64,000 nt of DNA. It comes from Nakamurella deserti (lineage in GTDB: Bacteria; Actinomycetota; Actinomycetes; Mycobacteriales; Nakamurellaceae). The stretch is from contig NZ_QCXS01000002.1 in assembly GCF_003260015.1 (NCBI RefSeq), forward strand, positions 806,001-870,000, written 5' to 3'. Shown here in pieces: positions 26,692 to 35,501 of this stretch. Positions within the stretch are counted from its first letter, which is position 1; every line of letters begins with the position of its first letter. A program made the position numbers and the translations under genes. The notes under the pieces are model-generated. The model saw only the letters and a program-made list of their open reading frames with translations. It was not told where the DNA came from and searched no databases.

Positions 26692-27684
26692 TCAGGTCGT
26701 GGAGCGGGGGACGAGTTCGACGTCGAGCATGGTCGTGGTGCGGACACTGCTGCGGCCGTCGTTGCGCAGCAGGAGGTCGACCGCCGCCCGGCCGGACTCC
26801 TCGAAGGGTTGCCGGACCGTCGTCAGATCGGCGGCGGCGGCCGACTCACCGTCGTCGAAGCCCATCACGGCGAGGTCCTCGGGCACCCGCAGCCCGCGGT
26901 CGCGCGCGGCCAGCAGCACACCGACGGCCAGCAGGTCGTGGTGGGCCATCACCGCGGTCGGGCGGTCGGGCCGGTCCAGCAGCTGGCCGGCCGCCACCCG
27001 GGCGCCGGCCACGGAGTTGTCGCTGGCGGCGATGAGGACCGGGTCCGGCCCGGCACCCGCCATCACCTCACGGAAACCGGCGAGCCGCTTGATCGCCTGC
27101 GACTCGTAGTCGGCGACCTGGCGCTCGAGAAGGTAGCCGCACCGGGTGTGGCCCCGTTCGACGAGATGCCGGGCGGCGATCCGGCCGCCGTCCACGTCGT
27201 CGACGAGAACCCGTGAGAAGAAGTCACTCTCGGCGTCCACCGCCACCGTCGGCAGGCCGCGCCGGTGGAACCGCTCGGCGATGCCGTGCTCGATGTCCAG
27301 GCCCATCACGATGAGACCGTCCAGACGTCCGTGGATCGGCATGCTGGCCAGCGTCGGGGACGACGTGGACGCGGCGGACTCGTGGTCGTAGACGACGACC
27401 TCCATACCCCCCGCGCCGGCCGCGCCGATGACGCCGGACAGCCGGCGCAGGAACGACGCGTAGGACGTGAACGGCGCCATGACGCCGATCCGCCCCGTGC
27501 CCTTGCGGGCGAGGTCGGCGGCGGCGACCTTGGGTACGAACCCGAGTTCGTCCGCCGCCGCGAGCACCCGCCGCCGCGTCTCTGCGCTGACCCGGTCGGG
27601 CTTGTTGACCGCGTTGGACACCGTCGAGATGCTCACGCCGGCACGCTCGGCCACCTCGTAGATGGTGATGCGATCAGCGTGCAC
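26692..27684 (-). CDS. LacI-family transcriptional regulator
   Basis: A 330-residue repressor-type regulator starting at the GTG at 27684. The helix-turn-helix and hinge are clear: ITIYEVAERAGVSISTVSNA at 6-25, then RRRVLAAADELGFVPKVAA. The rest is a periplasmic-binding-protein-like sensor domain (IGVMAPFTSYASFLRRLSG, VDDVDGGRIAARHLVERGH, PDRPTAVMAHHDLLAVGVLL, DLAVMGFDDGE). It lies upstream of and in the same direction as the esterase/ABC operon, so local control of that operon, with release by a sugar ligand, is likely but inferred. Confidence 0.93.
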   Translation of the reverse strand: MHADRITIYEVAERAGVSISTVSNAVNKPDRVSAETRRRVLAAADELGFVPKVAAADLARKGTGRIGVMAPFTSYASFLRRLSGVIGAAGAGGMEVVVYDHESAASTSSPTLASMPIHGRLDGLIVMGLDIEHGIAERFHRRGLPTVAVDAESDFFSRVLVDDVDGGRIAARHLVERGHTRCGYLLERQVADYESQAIKRLAGFREVMAGAGPDPVLIAASDNSVAGARVAAGQLLDRPDRPTAVMAHHDLLAVGVLLAARDRGLRVPEDLAVMGFDDGESAAAADLTTVRQPFEESGRAAVDLLLRNDGRSSVRTTTMLDVELVPRSTT

Positions 27685-28124
27685 GTCGACCGTTCTCGTC
27701 CCCGGCCGCCGGACGGCAGCTCCTCTTCGGTGAAAGTCCCTCGGTCAGAGGATAGGTGTCGGCGTCGGCGGATGGACGCGCCGTGCGGCGCGCTCCGACG
27801 AGCGCTGGTCCTGGCTGACTCCGCGGACCGCACCCGGTCGTTGCAACGGTGTCCCCGGGCCGCGTCGTCAGCGACCGGGTGCTCCAGCGGGTGCATCCCG
27901 GTCCGCCGGCAGCCCGGCCCGTCCGGTAGTGGGGGTGCGGAGCCGGGAGGCGACCGGCCCGCCCGCGAACGCATCCGTGCCTCCGTCGCAGGCGCGGCCG
28001 TCCCGGTCCGGGTGCGGGTGGCCGCGGTCGGGGTGGGCCTCGTGGACCGGCTCCGATCCGAGGTGGGCACCGGGCGACGATCTTCGTCACGTCCTCGACG
28101 AACCGGAGCCGAACGGCGAGGAAC
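27685..28124. other. Gap with no recognised gene
   Basis: About 440 bases between the divergent LacI-type gene and nrnA. Open frames exist on both strands but are Arg/Pro/Gly-rich and match no family known to me, as expected for chance frames at this GC content. The LacI promoter should lie at its left end; no convincing boxes were found. Confidence 0.6.
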
Positions 28125-28130
28125 TACGCT
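28125..28130 (+). promoter_or_regulatory. -10 box of a leaderless nrnA promoter
   Basis: TACGCT ends six bases before the nrnA ATG, consistent with transcription starting at the start codon. Confidence 0.5.
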
Positions 28131-28136
28131 GAACAG

Positions 28137-29123
28137 ATGAGTGCCGCCCCCCTTTTCTCCACGGCGGCACCCGTGCACCACGTGGCGGAACGCATCACCG
28201 CGGCCCGCTCGGTGCTCATCCTCTCCCACGTCAACCCCGACGCCGACACCCTGGGCAGCGCACTCGCGCTGGGCCTGGCACTGGATGCCCGGGGCACTTC
28301 CGTCGAGGTCGCGTTCGACGAGCCCGCCGTCCCGGAGTCCCTCGCCGCCCTGCCCGGGCAGCACCTCGTCACCCGGGATCCGTCCCGCACCGCGGACCTC
28401 GTCGTCTGCGTCGACGTCGCCTCGTCCGGGCGGCTCGGTGGACTGGTCGACATCCTGGAGACGGCCCGCGACAGCATCGTCATCGACCACCACGCCAGCA
28501 ACCTCGGCTTCGGCCGGCTGAACTGGATCGACCCGCACGCCGAAGCCACGGTGGTGATGATCGCGGCGCTGCTCGACGAGCTCGGCTGCCCGCTCACCAC
28601 CGAGATCGCCACCGACCTGTACGCGGGCCTGGCCACCGACACGGTCAACTTCCGCTTCGCCAGTCCCGCCGGACACCGGCTCGCCGCCCGGCTCCTCGAG
28701 GCCGGCGTCGTCGCCGACGAGGTGCTGCGGCCGATCTCCGACACCCATCCGTTCGGCTGGCTGACCATGCTCGGCACCGTGCTCACCGCCGCCGTCCTGG
28801 ACCCGGCCGGCGCCCGCGGTCTCGGCCAGGTCGTGGTCAGGATCCCGCTCGAGACCGCCGCCGGGCTGCGCCGCGAGGAGCTCGACGCGGTGATCGACAT
28901 CGTCCGGACCAGCGCCGAGGCCGAGGTCGCGGTGGTCGCCAAGCAGACCGACGACGACGTCTGGCAGGTGTCGTTGCGCTCACACGGCGCGTTGGACGTC
29001 GCCGAGGTCGCCGTCCGCTGCGGGGGTGGCGGGCATCCGCGCGCGGCCGGCTACACCTTCGTCGGCAGCGGCGCGGCGTTGACGGCCCAACTCGACAGCG
29101 CGTGGAACGTCCCTCTGACGTGA
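28137..29123 (+). CDS. nrnA: NrnA-like oligoribonuclease / pAp phosphatase (DHH family)
   Basis: A 328-residue DHH-DHHA1 phosphoesterase. Members degrade nanoRNAs and dephosphorylate 3'-phosphoadenosine 5'-phosphate, and in mycobacteria also cleave cyclic dinucleotide products. Visible: LSHVNPDADTLGSALALGLA (motif I), VVCVDVASSGRLG (II), IVIDHHASN (the DHH motif), DLYAGLATDTVNFRF (IV), and the DHHA1 glycine motif CGGGGHPRAAGYTF near the end. The ATG follows a -10-like box. It is cotranscribed with the MFS gene, whose GTG overlaps its stop. Confidence 0.94.
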   Translation: MSAAPLFSTAAPVHHVAERITAARSVLILSHVNPDADTLGSALALGLALDARGTSVEVAFDEPAVPESLAALPGQHLVTRDPSRTADLVVCVDVASSGRLGGLVDILETARDSIVIDHHASNLGFGRLNWIDPHAEATVVMIAALLDELGCPLTTEIATDLYAGLATDTVNFRFASPAGHRLAARLLEAGVVADEVLRPISDTHPFGWLTMLGTVLTAAVLDPAGARGLGQVVVRIPLETAAGLRREELDAVIDIVRTSAEAEVAVVAKQTDDDVWQVSLRSHGALDVAEVAVRCGGGGHPRAAGYTFVGSGAALTAQLDSAWNVPLT

Positions 29124-30469
29124 GCACCGACATCAGCCGCCGCGCATGGGCCGTCTGGGGCATCGGCGCCGGTGTCTACATGCTGGCGGTGTTCAACCGC
29201 AGCACCCTCGGCGTGGCCGGTCCGGACGCCTTGACCCGTTTCGGCATCGAGTCCGCGGCGCTGGGCATCTTCATCACCCTGCAGCTGGCCGTCTACGCCG
29301 GGATGCAGGTGCCCGCCGGCATCCTCATCGACCGGTTCGGCCCCCGCCGGATGCTGCTGACCGCCGCCCTCGTCATGGCCGTCGGTCAGCTCGGTTTCGC
29401 CTTCGCGCCGAACTACCCGCTGGCGCTGGTCTCCCGCGGCATCCTCGGCTGCGGCGACGCGATGACCTACGTCAGCGTGCTGCGGCTCATCTCGGCCTGG
29501 TTCCCCGGCCGCCGCTACCCGCTGCTGACCTCGTTCTCCGGGTTCTTCGGCGTCGTCGGCAACGTTGCGGCCACCGTCCCGCTGGCCGCCCTGCTGCCGA
29601 TCTGGGGGTGGGTGCCGACGTTCTCGCTGGCCGGCGGACTGTGCCTGGTGTACGCGCTGGTGCTGGTGCGCAAGGGCACCGAACCGCCGCCGTACCTGGC
29701 CCAGGCCGCCCCGGCCGAGGCCGTCCGGGGCCGGCAGCTGGCCGGCGAGGTGTCGAGGTCGTTCCGGGAGCCCGGTGGCCGGCTCGGCTTCTGGGTGCAC
29801 TTCACCACCATGAGCGGCTCCGCGGTGTTCACCGTGCTGTGGGGTTTCCCGTACCTGACCGCGGCGCTGGGTTACTCCCGCGGTCTGGCGTCCAGCCTGC
29901 TGCTGCTGACCGTCGTGGCGCAGTGCCTGTTCTCGGTGTCGCTGGGCACCCTGCTCGGCCGGCGGCCGTCCATCCGGGTGCCGGTGGCGTTCGGGGTGAG
30001 CATCCTCAACCTGGCGATCTGGGGGCTGCTCATCGGCTGGCCGGGTGGGCATCCGCCCCTCGGGGTGATCGTCGTGATGATGGTGCTGCTGGCCGTCGGT
30101 GGCCCGTCGTCGATGGTCGGCTTCCTGCTCGCGCGTGACTACAACCCGCGGCACCGGATCTCCACCGCCACCGGACTGGTCAACTCCGGCGGCTGGATCG
30201 CCACCCTGACCGGGGTGCTGCTGGTCGGCCAGATCCTCGACATCGTCGAGCCCGGACCGGTGAAGACCACCACCGGCTACCGCTGGGCGTTCGTGGCGAT
30301 CCTGCTGCTCACCGCCTTCGGTCTGTACCGGCTCACGGTCTGGTGGCTGCGGGTCCGCCGGCAGCTGCTGGAGTTGCAGGCGGCCGGCGGCCACGGCCCC
30401 ATCGAGGTGCACCCGCACCGCTTCGACCGCCACGTCGGCGGATCCACCCCTACCGGAGGCACCCCCTGA
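29120..30469 (+). CDS. Major facilitator superfamily transporter
   Basis: A 449-residue membrane protein with about 12 predicted helices. The GTG at 29120 overlaps the nrnA stop (GTGA). The first helix (AVWGIGAGVYMLAVFNRSTL), the loop motif IDRFGPRRML between helices 2 and 3, and SRGILGCGDAMTYVSVLRLI resemble the MFS NarK/oxalate-type proteins often found at this place in actinobacteria, where other genera carry a MATE family dinF gene. The substrate is unknown. The C-terminus is a soluble His/Gly-rich tail. Its stop overlaps the proposed truB start. Confidence 0.88.
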   Translation: MSTDISRRAWAVWGIGAGVYMLAVFNRSTLGVAGPDALTRFGIESAALGIFITLQLAVYAGMQVPAGILIDRFGPRRMLLTAALVMAVGQLGFAFAPNYPLALVSRGILGCGDAMTYVSVLRLISAWFPGRRYPLLTSFSGFFGVVGNVAATVPLAALLPIWGWVPTFSLAGGLCLVYALVLVRKGTEPPPYLAQAAPAEAVRGRQLAGEVSRSFREPGGRLGFWVHFTTMSGSAVFTVLWGFPYLTAALGYSRGLASSLLLLTVVAQCLFSVSLGTLLGRRPSIRVPVAFGVSILNLAIWGLLIGWPGGHPPLGVIVVMMVLLAVGGPSSMVGFLLARDYNPRHRISTATGLVNSGGWIATLTGVLLVGQILDIVEPGPVKTTTGYRWAFVAILLLTAFGLYRLTVWWLRVRRQLLELQAAGGHGPIEVHPHRFDRHVGGSTPTGGTP

Positions 30470-31395
30470 TCCCCGGCCTGCTGCTGGTCGACAAGCCCAC
30501 CGGGCCCACCTCGCACGACATCGTCGGGCGCGGCCGCCGGGTGCTCGGCACCCGCCGGGTGGGTCACGCGGGCACCCTCGACCCGCTCGCGTCCGGCCTG
30601 CTGGTCCTCGGGGTGGAACGTGGCACCAAGCTCCTCGGACACCTCGCGTTGAAGGACAAGTCCTACCTCGCGACCATCCGGCTCGGGCAGGCCACCACCA
30701 CCGACGACGCCCAGGGCGACGTCGTGAGCAGCACGGACGCGACCGCGGTCGGCGACGACGCCCTCGCCGCCGGGATCGCCGCGCTCACCGGTGACCTGAT
30801 GCAGGTGCCCAGCTCGGTGTCGGCGATCAAGGTCGACGGCAAGCGCGCCTACGACCTGGTCCGGTCGGGTGCGACGGTGACGCTGGCCGCACGGCCGGTC
30901 ACCGTCAGCCGGTTCGACGTCCTCGCGATCCGTCGCGGCGCGGAGGTCGGCACCGACACCGGCGGCGGGCCCACCGGCACGCGCGTGGTGGACGTGGACG
31001 TGATGGTGGACTGCACCACCGGTACCTACATCCGGGCCCTGGCGCGCGACCTCGGGACCGCTCTCGGGGTCGGGGCGCACCTGACCGCGCTGCGCCGCAC
31101 CCGGATCGGTCCGTTCGGCGTGGGCGGTGCGCTGGATCTGTGGTCCATGGGGGCGGACGACCGCGACACCGCGCACGCCGCGATCCTGCCGGCCCCACGG
31201 GCCGCCGAGCTCTCGTTCCCGATCCGCCGGGCGTCGGCCGACGAGGCCCGCGATCTGTCCTACGGGCGTCCGCTGGCGGCGGCGGGAATCAACGGCACCT
31301 ACGCGGTGCTGGACACTGCAGGAGAACTGCTCGCACTGCTGGCCGAGGACGGCGAGCGGGCGAAGCCCGTGCTGGTGTGGCACGCGGCGAGCTGA
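30466..31395 (+). CDS. truB: tRNA pseudouridine(55) synthase, probable CTG start
   Basis: A 309-residue TruB that makes pseudouridine 55 in the T-loop of tRNAs. The catalytic aspartate is D39 in RVGHAGTLDPLASG; KSYLATIRLGQATTTDDAQG, VPSSVSAIKVDGKRAYDL and TGTYIRALARDLG are family blocks, and a C-terminal PUA-like part follows. There is no ATG, GTG or TTG near the family start (GLLLVDKPTGPTSHDIV). A CTG at 30466 overlaps the MFS stop as CTGA and lies six bases after GGAGG at 30455-30459, so it is the best start. The alternative ATC at 30469 would be rarer. Confidence 0.92.
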   Translation: MIPGLLLVDKPTGPTSHDIVGRGRRVLGTRRVGHAGTLDPLASGLLVLGVERGTKLLGHLALKDKSYLATIRLGQATTTDDAQGDVVSSTDATAVGDDALAAGIAALTGDLMQVPSSVSAIKVDGKRAYDLVRSGATVTLAARPVTVSRFDVLAIRRGAEVGTDTGGGPTGTRVVDVDVMVDCTTGTYIRALARDLGTALGVGAHLTALRRTRIGPFGVGGALDLWSMGADDRDTAHAAILPAPRAAELSFPIRRASADEARDLSYGRPLAAAGINGTYAVLDTAGELLALLAEDGERAKPVLVWHAAS

Positions 31396-31408
31396 GGAGG
31401 AGTCGACG

Positions 31409-32350
31409 GTGCAGCGCTGGCGAGGCGTGGACGAGGTACCCACCGGGTGGGGGCGCTGTGTGCTCACCGTCGGGGTGTTCGACGGGCTGCACCGGGGTCA
31501 CCAGAAGATCGTCGGTGCCGCCGTGGACAGAGCCCGGGCGCTGGGCCTGCCGGCCGTGATGATGACGTTCGACCCGCACCCCGCCGAGGTCATCCGGCCC
31601 GGCAGTCATCCGGCCGAGCTGACGCCGCTGCGCCGCCGCGCCGAGCTCGCCGAGGGTCTCGGGGTGGACGTGTTCTGTGCGTTCCCCTTCACCGGTGCGG
31701 TCGCCGCGACCTCGCCGGAGAGCTTCGTGCACGAGGTGCTGGTCGAGAGGCTCTTCGTCGCCGAGGTCATCGTCGGACACGACTTCCGGTTCGGGCACAA
31801 GGGAGCCGGGACGGTGGCGTTGCTGCAGGACCTGGGGGAGCGCTGGGGGTTCCGGGCCGAGGGTGTGGAGCTGCTGTCCGAGGGTGCCTCGAAGATCTCC
31901 TCCACCTACGTGCGGGCCTGTGTGGCCGCCGGTGACGTCACCGCCGCGGCCGCCGCGCTGGGCCGGCCGCACCGGGTCGAGGGCGTCGTCGTGCACGGTG
32001 ACGGGCGCGGCACCGGCCTGGGCATCCCCACCGCCAACCTGGACACCACCCCGCACGCCGCCATCCCCGCCGACGGTGTCTACGCCGCCTGGCTGCAGGT
32101 CGGCACCCGCCGGTCACCCGCCGCGGTGTCGGTCGGCACCAACCCGACCTTCGAGGGCAAGGAACGTCGGATCGAGGCGTTCGCGTTGGACGGTGGCGGC
32201 AACTTCTACGGTCGCCGGGTGGCCATCGACTTCGTCGAGCGGTTGCGCGGGATGTGGAAGTTCGAGTCGGCCGAGCTCATGATGGCCGAGATCGACCGCG
32301 ACATCTCGCGCACGCACGCCATTCTCGGCACGTCCCCGGTCGAGGCCTGA
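31409..32350 (+). CDS. ribF: Bifunctional riboflavin kinase / FAD synthetase
   Basis: A 313-residue protein that phosphorylates riboflavin to FMN and adenylates FMN to FAD. The GTG at 31409 follows GAGGAGGAG. N-terminal FMN adenylyltransferase domain (about 18-180): TVGVFDGLHRGHQKIV with the nucleotidyl-transfer HxGH-like motif, MTFDPHPAEVI, VGHDFRFGHKGAG and ISSTYVRA. C-terminal flavokinase domain (about 190-300): GRGTGLGIPTANLDTTP and VSVGTNPTFEGKERRIEAFAL. Order and length are standard, and it follows truB as in most bacteria. Confidence 0.96.
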   Translation: MQRWRGVDEVPTGWGRCVLTVGVFDGLHRGHQKIVGAAVDRARALGLPAVMMTFDPHPAEVIRPGSHPAELTPLRRRAELAEGLGVDVFCAFPFTGAVAATSPESFVHEVLVERLFVAEVIVGHDFRFGHKGAGTVALLQDLGERWGFRAEGVELLSEGASKISSTYVRACVAAGDVTAAAAALGRPHRVEGVVVHGDGRGTGLGIPTANLDTTPHAAIPADGVYAAWLQVGTRRSPAAVSVGTNPTFEGKERRIEAFALDGGGNFYGRRVAIDFVERLRGMWKFESAELMMAEIDRDISRTHAILGTSPVEA

Positions 32351-32370
32351 CCGCCCGTCAGCGTGCTGTC

Positions 32371-32376
32371 TACGGT
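32371..32376 (+). promoter_or_regulatory. -10 box of a leaderless sppA promoter
   Basis: TACGGT ends six bases before the ATG at 32383. TGACCG at 32347-32352, 18 bases upstream, may be the -35 region. Confidence 0.5.
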
Positions 32377-32382
32377 GGGGTG

Positions 32383-34011
32383 ATGTCCTACCTGCCGGGT
32401 CGACGACCCCTGCTGCTGCTGGAGCTCGACCTCACCCGCGCGCCGGCGGAGTCCGGTGGTGACGGTGTGCTCGGCCGGCTCGCCGGGCGCGCCGGCCACC
32501 AGCTCCGACCGGCCCTGCGGGCGCTGCACGAGGCGGCCGACTACCCCCGGGTGGGTGGACTCATCGCGAAGGTCGGCGGCCCGCTGCCGTGGGCGGTGAT
32601 GCAGGAGCTGCGGCTCGCCGTCCGTGCGTTCGCGGCCGGCGGCAAGCCGACGGTGGCGTGGGCCGAGAGTTTCGGTGAGGGCACCGGCGACACCGCCGGG
32701 TACGTCCTGGCGACCGCGTTCGACCGGATCTGGCTGCAGCCCGGCGGCGGGCTCGGCCTGCTCGGGGTCGGCATCGAGACCACGTTCGTCAGGGGCGCAC
32801 TCGACCGGCTCGGCGTCGAGCCGCAGCTCGAGCAACGCCGGGAGTTCAAGAACGCCGCCGATCAGGTCCTGCGGACGGAGTTCACCGAGGCGCACCGCAC
32901 CGCGTCCGATCGGCTCGCGGAGTCGCTGTTCGACGGCGGCGTCGCGATGATCGCCGCCGGCCGCGGGATGGCCCCGTCGCGGGTGCGGGAGCTGACCGAC
33001 ACCGGCCCGCGGACCGCCGCGGAGGCGCTCGACGTCCGGCTGGTCGACGAGCTGGGGTACCGCGACCAGGCGTACGCGGCGATCCGCGCCACCATCGGCA
33101 GGCCCAGCGAGCTGCTCTTCGCCGACCGCTGGCGTCCCCGTCGGCGGCTCCGCCTGCCGGCCCGCTCCCGCAGGCACGTGGCGCTGGTGGACATCCGCGG
33201 CGGCATCGTCTCCGGCCGCTCCCGCCGCACCCCGATGGGCCGTCAGGTCGGCAGCGACTCGGTGTCCGCCGCCCTGCGGGCCGCCACCGACAGTGCGCAG
33301 GTCGCCGCGGTGGTGCTGCACGTCGACTCGCCCGGCGGGTCCGCGGTGGCCTCGGAGACCATCTGGCGCGAGGTGTGCCGGGTCCGCGAGGCCGGCAAGC
33401 CGGTGATCGTGTCGATGGGATCCGCCGCCGCGTCCGGCGGCTACTACGTCGCCTGTCCCGCCGACGTCATCGTCGCGCTGCCCGCGACGCTCACCGGGTC
33501 CATCGGCGTGTTCGGCGGAAAGGTGGTGCTGCGGGCACTTCTCAACCGGCTCGGGGTCAACACCGGGTCCGTCGAGCACGGGTCCCGGTCGCTGATGTTC
33601 TCGTCCCGCCGCGGTTTCACCGACGACGAACGCGAGCGTCTGGCCGCTGCGGTGGACGCCGTCTACGACGATTTCGTCGGCAAGGTCGCGCAGGCCCGCG
33701 GCCGCACCGTCGCCGAGATCGACGAGATCGCGCGCGGCCGGGTCTGGACCGGAAGCGACGCGCTCGGGGTCGGCCTGGTGGACGAGCTCGGTGGGTTGCG
33801 TGACGCCGTCCGGATCGCCCGCGAGCGGGCCGGTCTGCCCGACGACGCACCGGTGCGGCGGGCCGGCCGGATCAGCCCGCTGGCCCGGCTCGGGCGGCCG
33901 ACCAACAGTGAGGACCCGCGGGCGGTGCTGGGCGGCCTGCCGCAGCTCGGGACCGCGCTCCGGATGCCGACCGGTGCGCAGCTGGTGATGCCGTCCATCA
34001 CCATCCGGTAG
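32383..34011 (+). CDS. sppA: Signal peptide peptidase SppA, long form
   Basis: A 542-residue protease of the two-domain SppA type, which cleaves remnant signal peptides in the membrane. The general base lysine is K156 in RREFKNAAD of the N-terminal domain and the nucleophile is S351 in SMGSAAASGGYYVA of the C-terminal domain, so both catalytic residues are present. LHVDSPGGSAVASETIWREV and ALPATLTGSIGVFGGKVV are conserved blocks. It lacks a clear N-terminal membrane helix, which E. coli SppA has, so it may be cytoplasmic or peripheral. The start follows a -10-like box. Confidence 0.92.
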   Translation: MSYLPGRRPLLLLELDLTRAPAESGGDGVLGRLAGRAGHQLRPALRALHEAADYPRVGGLIAKVGGPLPWAVMQELRLAVRAFAAGGKPTVAWAESFGEGTGDTAGYVLATAFDRIWLQPGGGLGLLGVGIETTFVRGALDRLGVEPQLEQRREFKNAADQVLRTEFTEAHRTASDRLAESLFDGGVAMIAAGRGMAPSRVRELTDTGPRTAAEALDVRLVDELGYRDQAYAAIRATIGRPSELLFADRWRPRRRLRLPARSRRHVALVDIRGGIVSGRSRRTPMGRQVGSDSVSAALRAATDSAQVAAVVLHVDSPGGSAVASETIWREVCRVREAGKPVIVSMGSAAASGGYYVACPADVIVALPATLTGSIGVFGGKVVLRALLNRLGVNTGSVEHGSRSLMFSSRRGFTDDERERLAAAVDAVYDDFVGKVAQARGRTVAEIDEIARGRVWTGSDALGVGLVDELGGLRDAVRIARERAGLPDDAPVRRAGRISPLARLGRPTNSEDPRAVLGGLPQLGTALRMPTGAQLVMPSITIR

Positions 34012-34422
34012 CGGTCTGGGGTCGATGCGACCGACGGGGTCGACGGGGCCGACGGGGTCGACGGGGTCGACGCGGTCGGTGGCGCCGGTCCCCGTCCGGG
34101 ACGATGACGATCCGCGAGGCCGGTGGTCGGGGCGTGGGTCCCCGACGCCCGGCCGGTGGGGTCGTCGACCGTCCGGGGAGTCGGCCGCGTGCGGCCCCCG
34201 GGAGAGACGTCCGGGCGGCGACCGGGCGGGGTCGGGCAGCTGTGGCGGTAGGCCGGCCGACAGCCGGACCGCACCCCGACCGATGTCGGCGAGGAGCGTG
34301 CAGGGCCGGGCGCCGCCGTGGCCCGTCGGGGCCCGGGGGGAGCGGTGCGGTGCCGGCACGGCGCCGCCACCTGGACCAGCCGGCACCTCCACGGATGGAC
34401 CGTGCCCGGTGGGTCGGCTCGC
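34012..34422. repeat. Gap with five 9-bp tandem repeats
   Basis: No gene was recognised in this gap. Bases 34033-34077 are five copies of a 9-bp unit, GACGGGGTC with variants GACGGGGCC and GACGCGGTC. The rest is GC-rich, and its open frames are Arg/Pro/Gly-rich chance frames on both strands. Confidence 0.65.
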
Positions 34423-34428
34423 TACGCT
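34423..34428 (+). promoter_or_regulatory. -10 box of a leaderless promoter
   Basis: TACGCT ends six bases before the ATG at 34435 of the beta-lactamase-fold gene. Confidence 0.5.
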
Positions 34429-34434
34429 CGGACG

Positions 34435-35217
34435 ATGTCCGACCTGCGGTGGTCCGTGGCCCTCGTCGACGCCGACACCGGGGCCGCGATCCGTTCGCAG
34501 GACGGGGATCTGGTCGCGCGGACGGCGGGTGTCGGCACGCTGCTGCTGCTCACCACGGCCGCCCGGTTGATCGTCACCGGTCGGCTGTCGCCGGCCGAGC
34601 GGCTGCGGCGCACCGCGGCCGACACCGCCGGCGGCTCCGGGATCTGGCAGCACCTGGCCGTCGACGAGCTCGCCGTCCGCGATCTCTGTCAGCTGGTCGG
34701 CTCGGCCGGCGACAACCTCGCGACCAACGTGCTGCTGCGCCGGGTGGGTCTGGAGACGGTGCGTGAGACCGCCGCCCTGCTGGAGCTCCGTGACACCGCG
34801 CTGCTCGACCGGGTCCGCGACCACCGCGGTCCGGACGATCCGGCCACGCCGTCCACCGGCACCGCGGTCGAGCTGGCCCGGCTGATGGCCGCGATGGCGG
34901 TCCGCCGCCTGATCGACCCCGACGTCTCGCAGCTGATGCTCGGCTGGCTGGCCGACCGGTCGGACCTGTCGATGGTGCCCGCCGGCTGGGGATGGGACCC
35001 GTTGGCGCACACCGCCCGCGGCGCGCCGGTCCGGCTGCACCACACGACCGGCGTCGACGCCGGCGTCCGCTGCGACGTCGGGGTCGTCGTCGGCCCCTGG
35101 CGCACCGTCGCCTACGCCGTGCTCGCCGACTGGGACCCGGCCGGCCCGGACCGGCTCCCGGAGGTGCTGGCCGGGATGCGTGACGTCGGCGGGGAACTCC
35201 GCGCCCTCGTCTTCTGA
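34435..35217 (+). CDS. Class A beta-lactamase-fold protein lacking the active-site residues
   Basis: A 260-residue protein with the outline of a class A beta-lactamase or D-aminopeptidase-like serine hydrolase: SVALVDADTGAAI, then the helix that normally holds SxxK, GSAGDNLATNVLLRRVGLE, TPSTGTAVELARLMAAM and VVVGPWRTVAYAVLADW. The key residues are not there: SxxK reads G32-V-G-T35, SDN reads G92-D-N, and K-T-G reads T204-T-G. There is no signal peptide. It is therefore more likely a regulator or binding protein than a hydrolase. It lies between sppA and rpsO and has its own leaderless-type promoter. Confidence 0.75.
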   Translation: MSDLRWSVALVDADTGAAIRSQDGDLVARTAGVGTLLLLTTAARLIVTGRLSPAERLRRTAADTAGGSGIWQHLAVDELAVRDLCQLVGSAGDNLATNVLLRRVGLETVRETAALLELRDTALLDRVRDHRGPDDPATPSTGTAVELARLMAAMAVRRLIDPDVSQLMLGWLADRSDLSMVPAGWGWDPLAHTARGAPVRLHHTTGVDAGVRCDVGVVVGPWRTVAYAVLADWDPAGPDRLPEVLAGMRDVGGELRALVF

Positions 35218-35501
35218 CCCCGGCCGCGCCCGCGCCCGGCACCCGGCTGTTCCTCCGGCCGCGGCACGCGGCAGCAGGCCCCGGCAGGTCCCACGCGCGC
35301 GGAGCCGGCCCCGGCCGTGCCGTTCACCCGGCCGCACCGCGCCCGGCCGCCGGCCCCGGCGGTGCTGTCCTCCAGCGGCGTCGGGAGGTTCCGCGGCGCG
35401 GCGCGGGCACAGCGGCGACGCGGTGGCAGGGTGCCGGATGCGGGCCGTCACGCTCCGCGCCGGACGCGCCACACCCGGTACGGCCGTCGGATCCCCGCTG
35501 G
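35218..35501. other. Gap upstream of rpsO, no recognised gene
   Basis: The space between the beta-lactamase-fold gene and rpsO is 392 bases. The first 284 are very rich in CCG/CGC and show no gene or repeat that I recognise; the remainder holds the rpsO promoter and leader. Confidence 0.6.

Noticed and set aside
21341-27684. Genomic island or prophage remnant.
   Set aside because: The LacI/ABC/esterase block has no integrase, tRNA or direct repeats at its ends and its base composition looks like the neighbours; it is an accessory insertion but not a detectable mobile element.
27685-28124. Arg/Pro-rich frames on both strands as a coding gene.
   Set aside because: No start with a ribosome binding site, no recognisable domain, and both strands equally open.
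34435-35217. Functional class A beta-lactamase (resistance gene).
   Set aside because: The nucleophilic serine, the lysine and the KTG lysine are all replaced, and there is no export signal.
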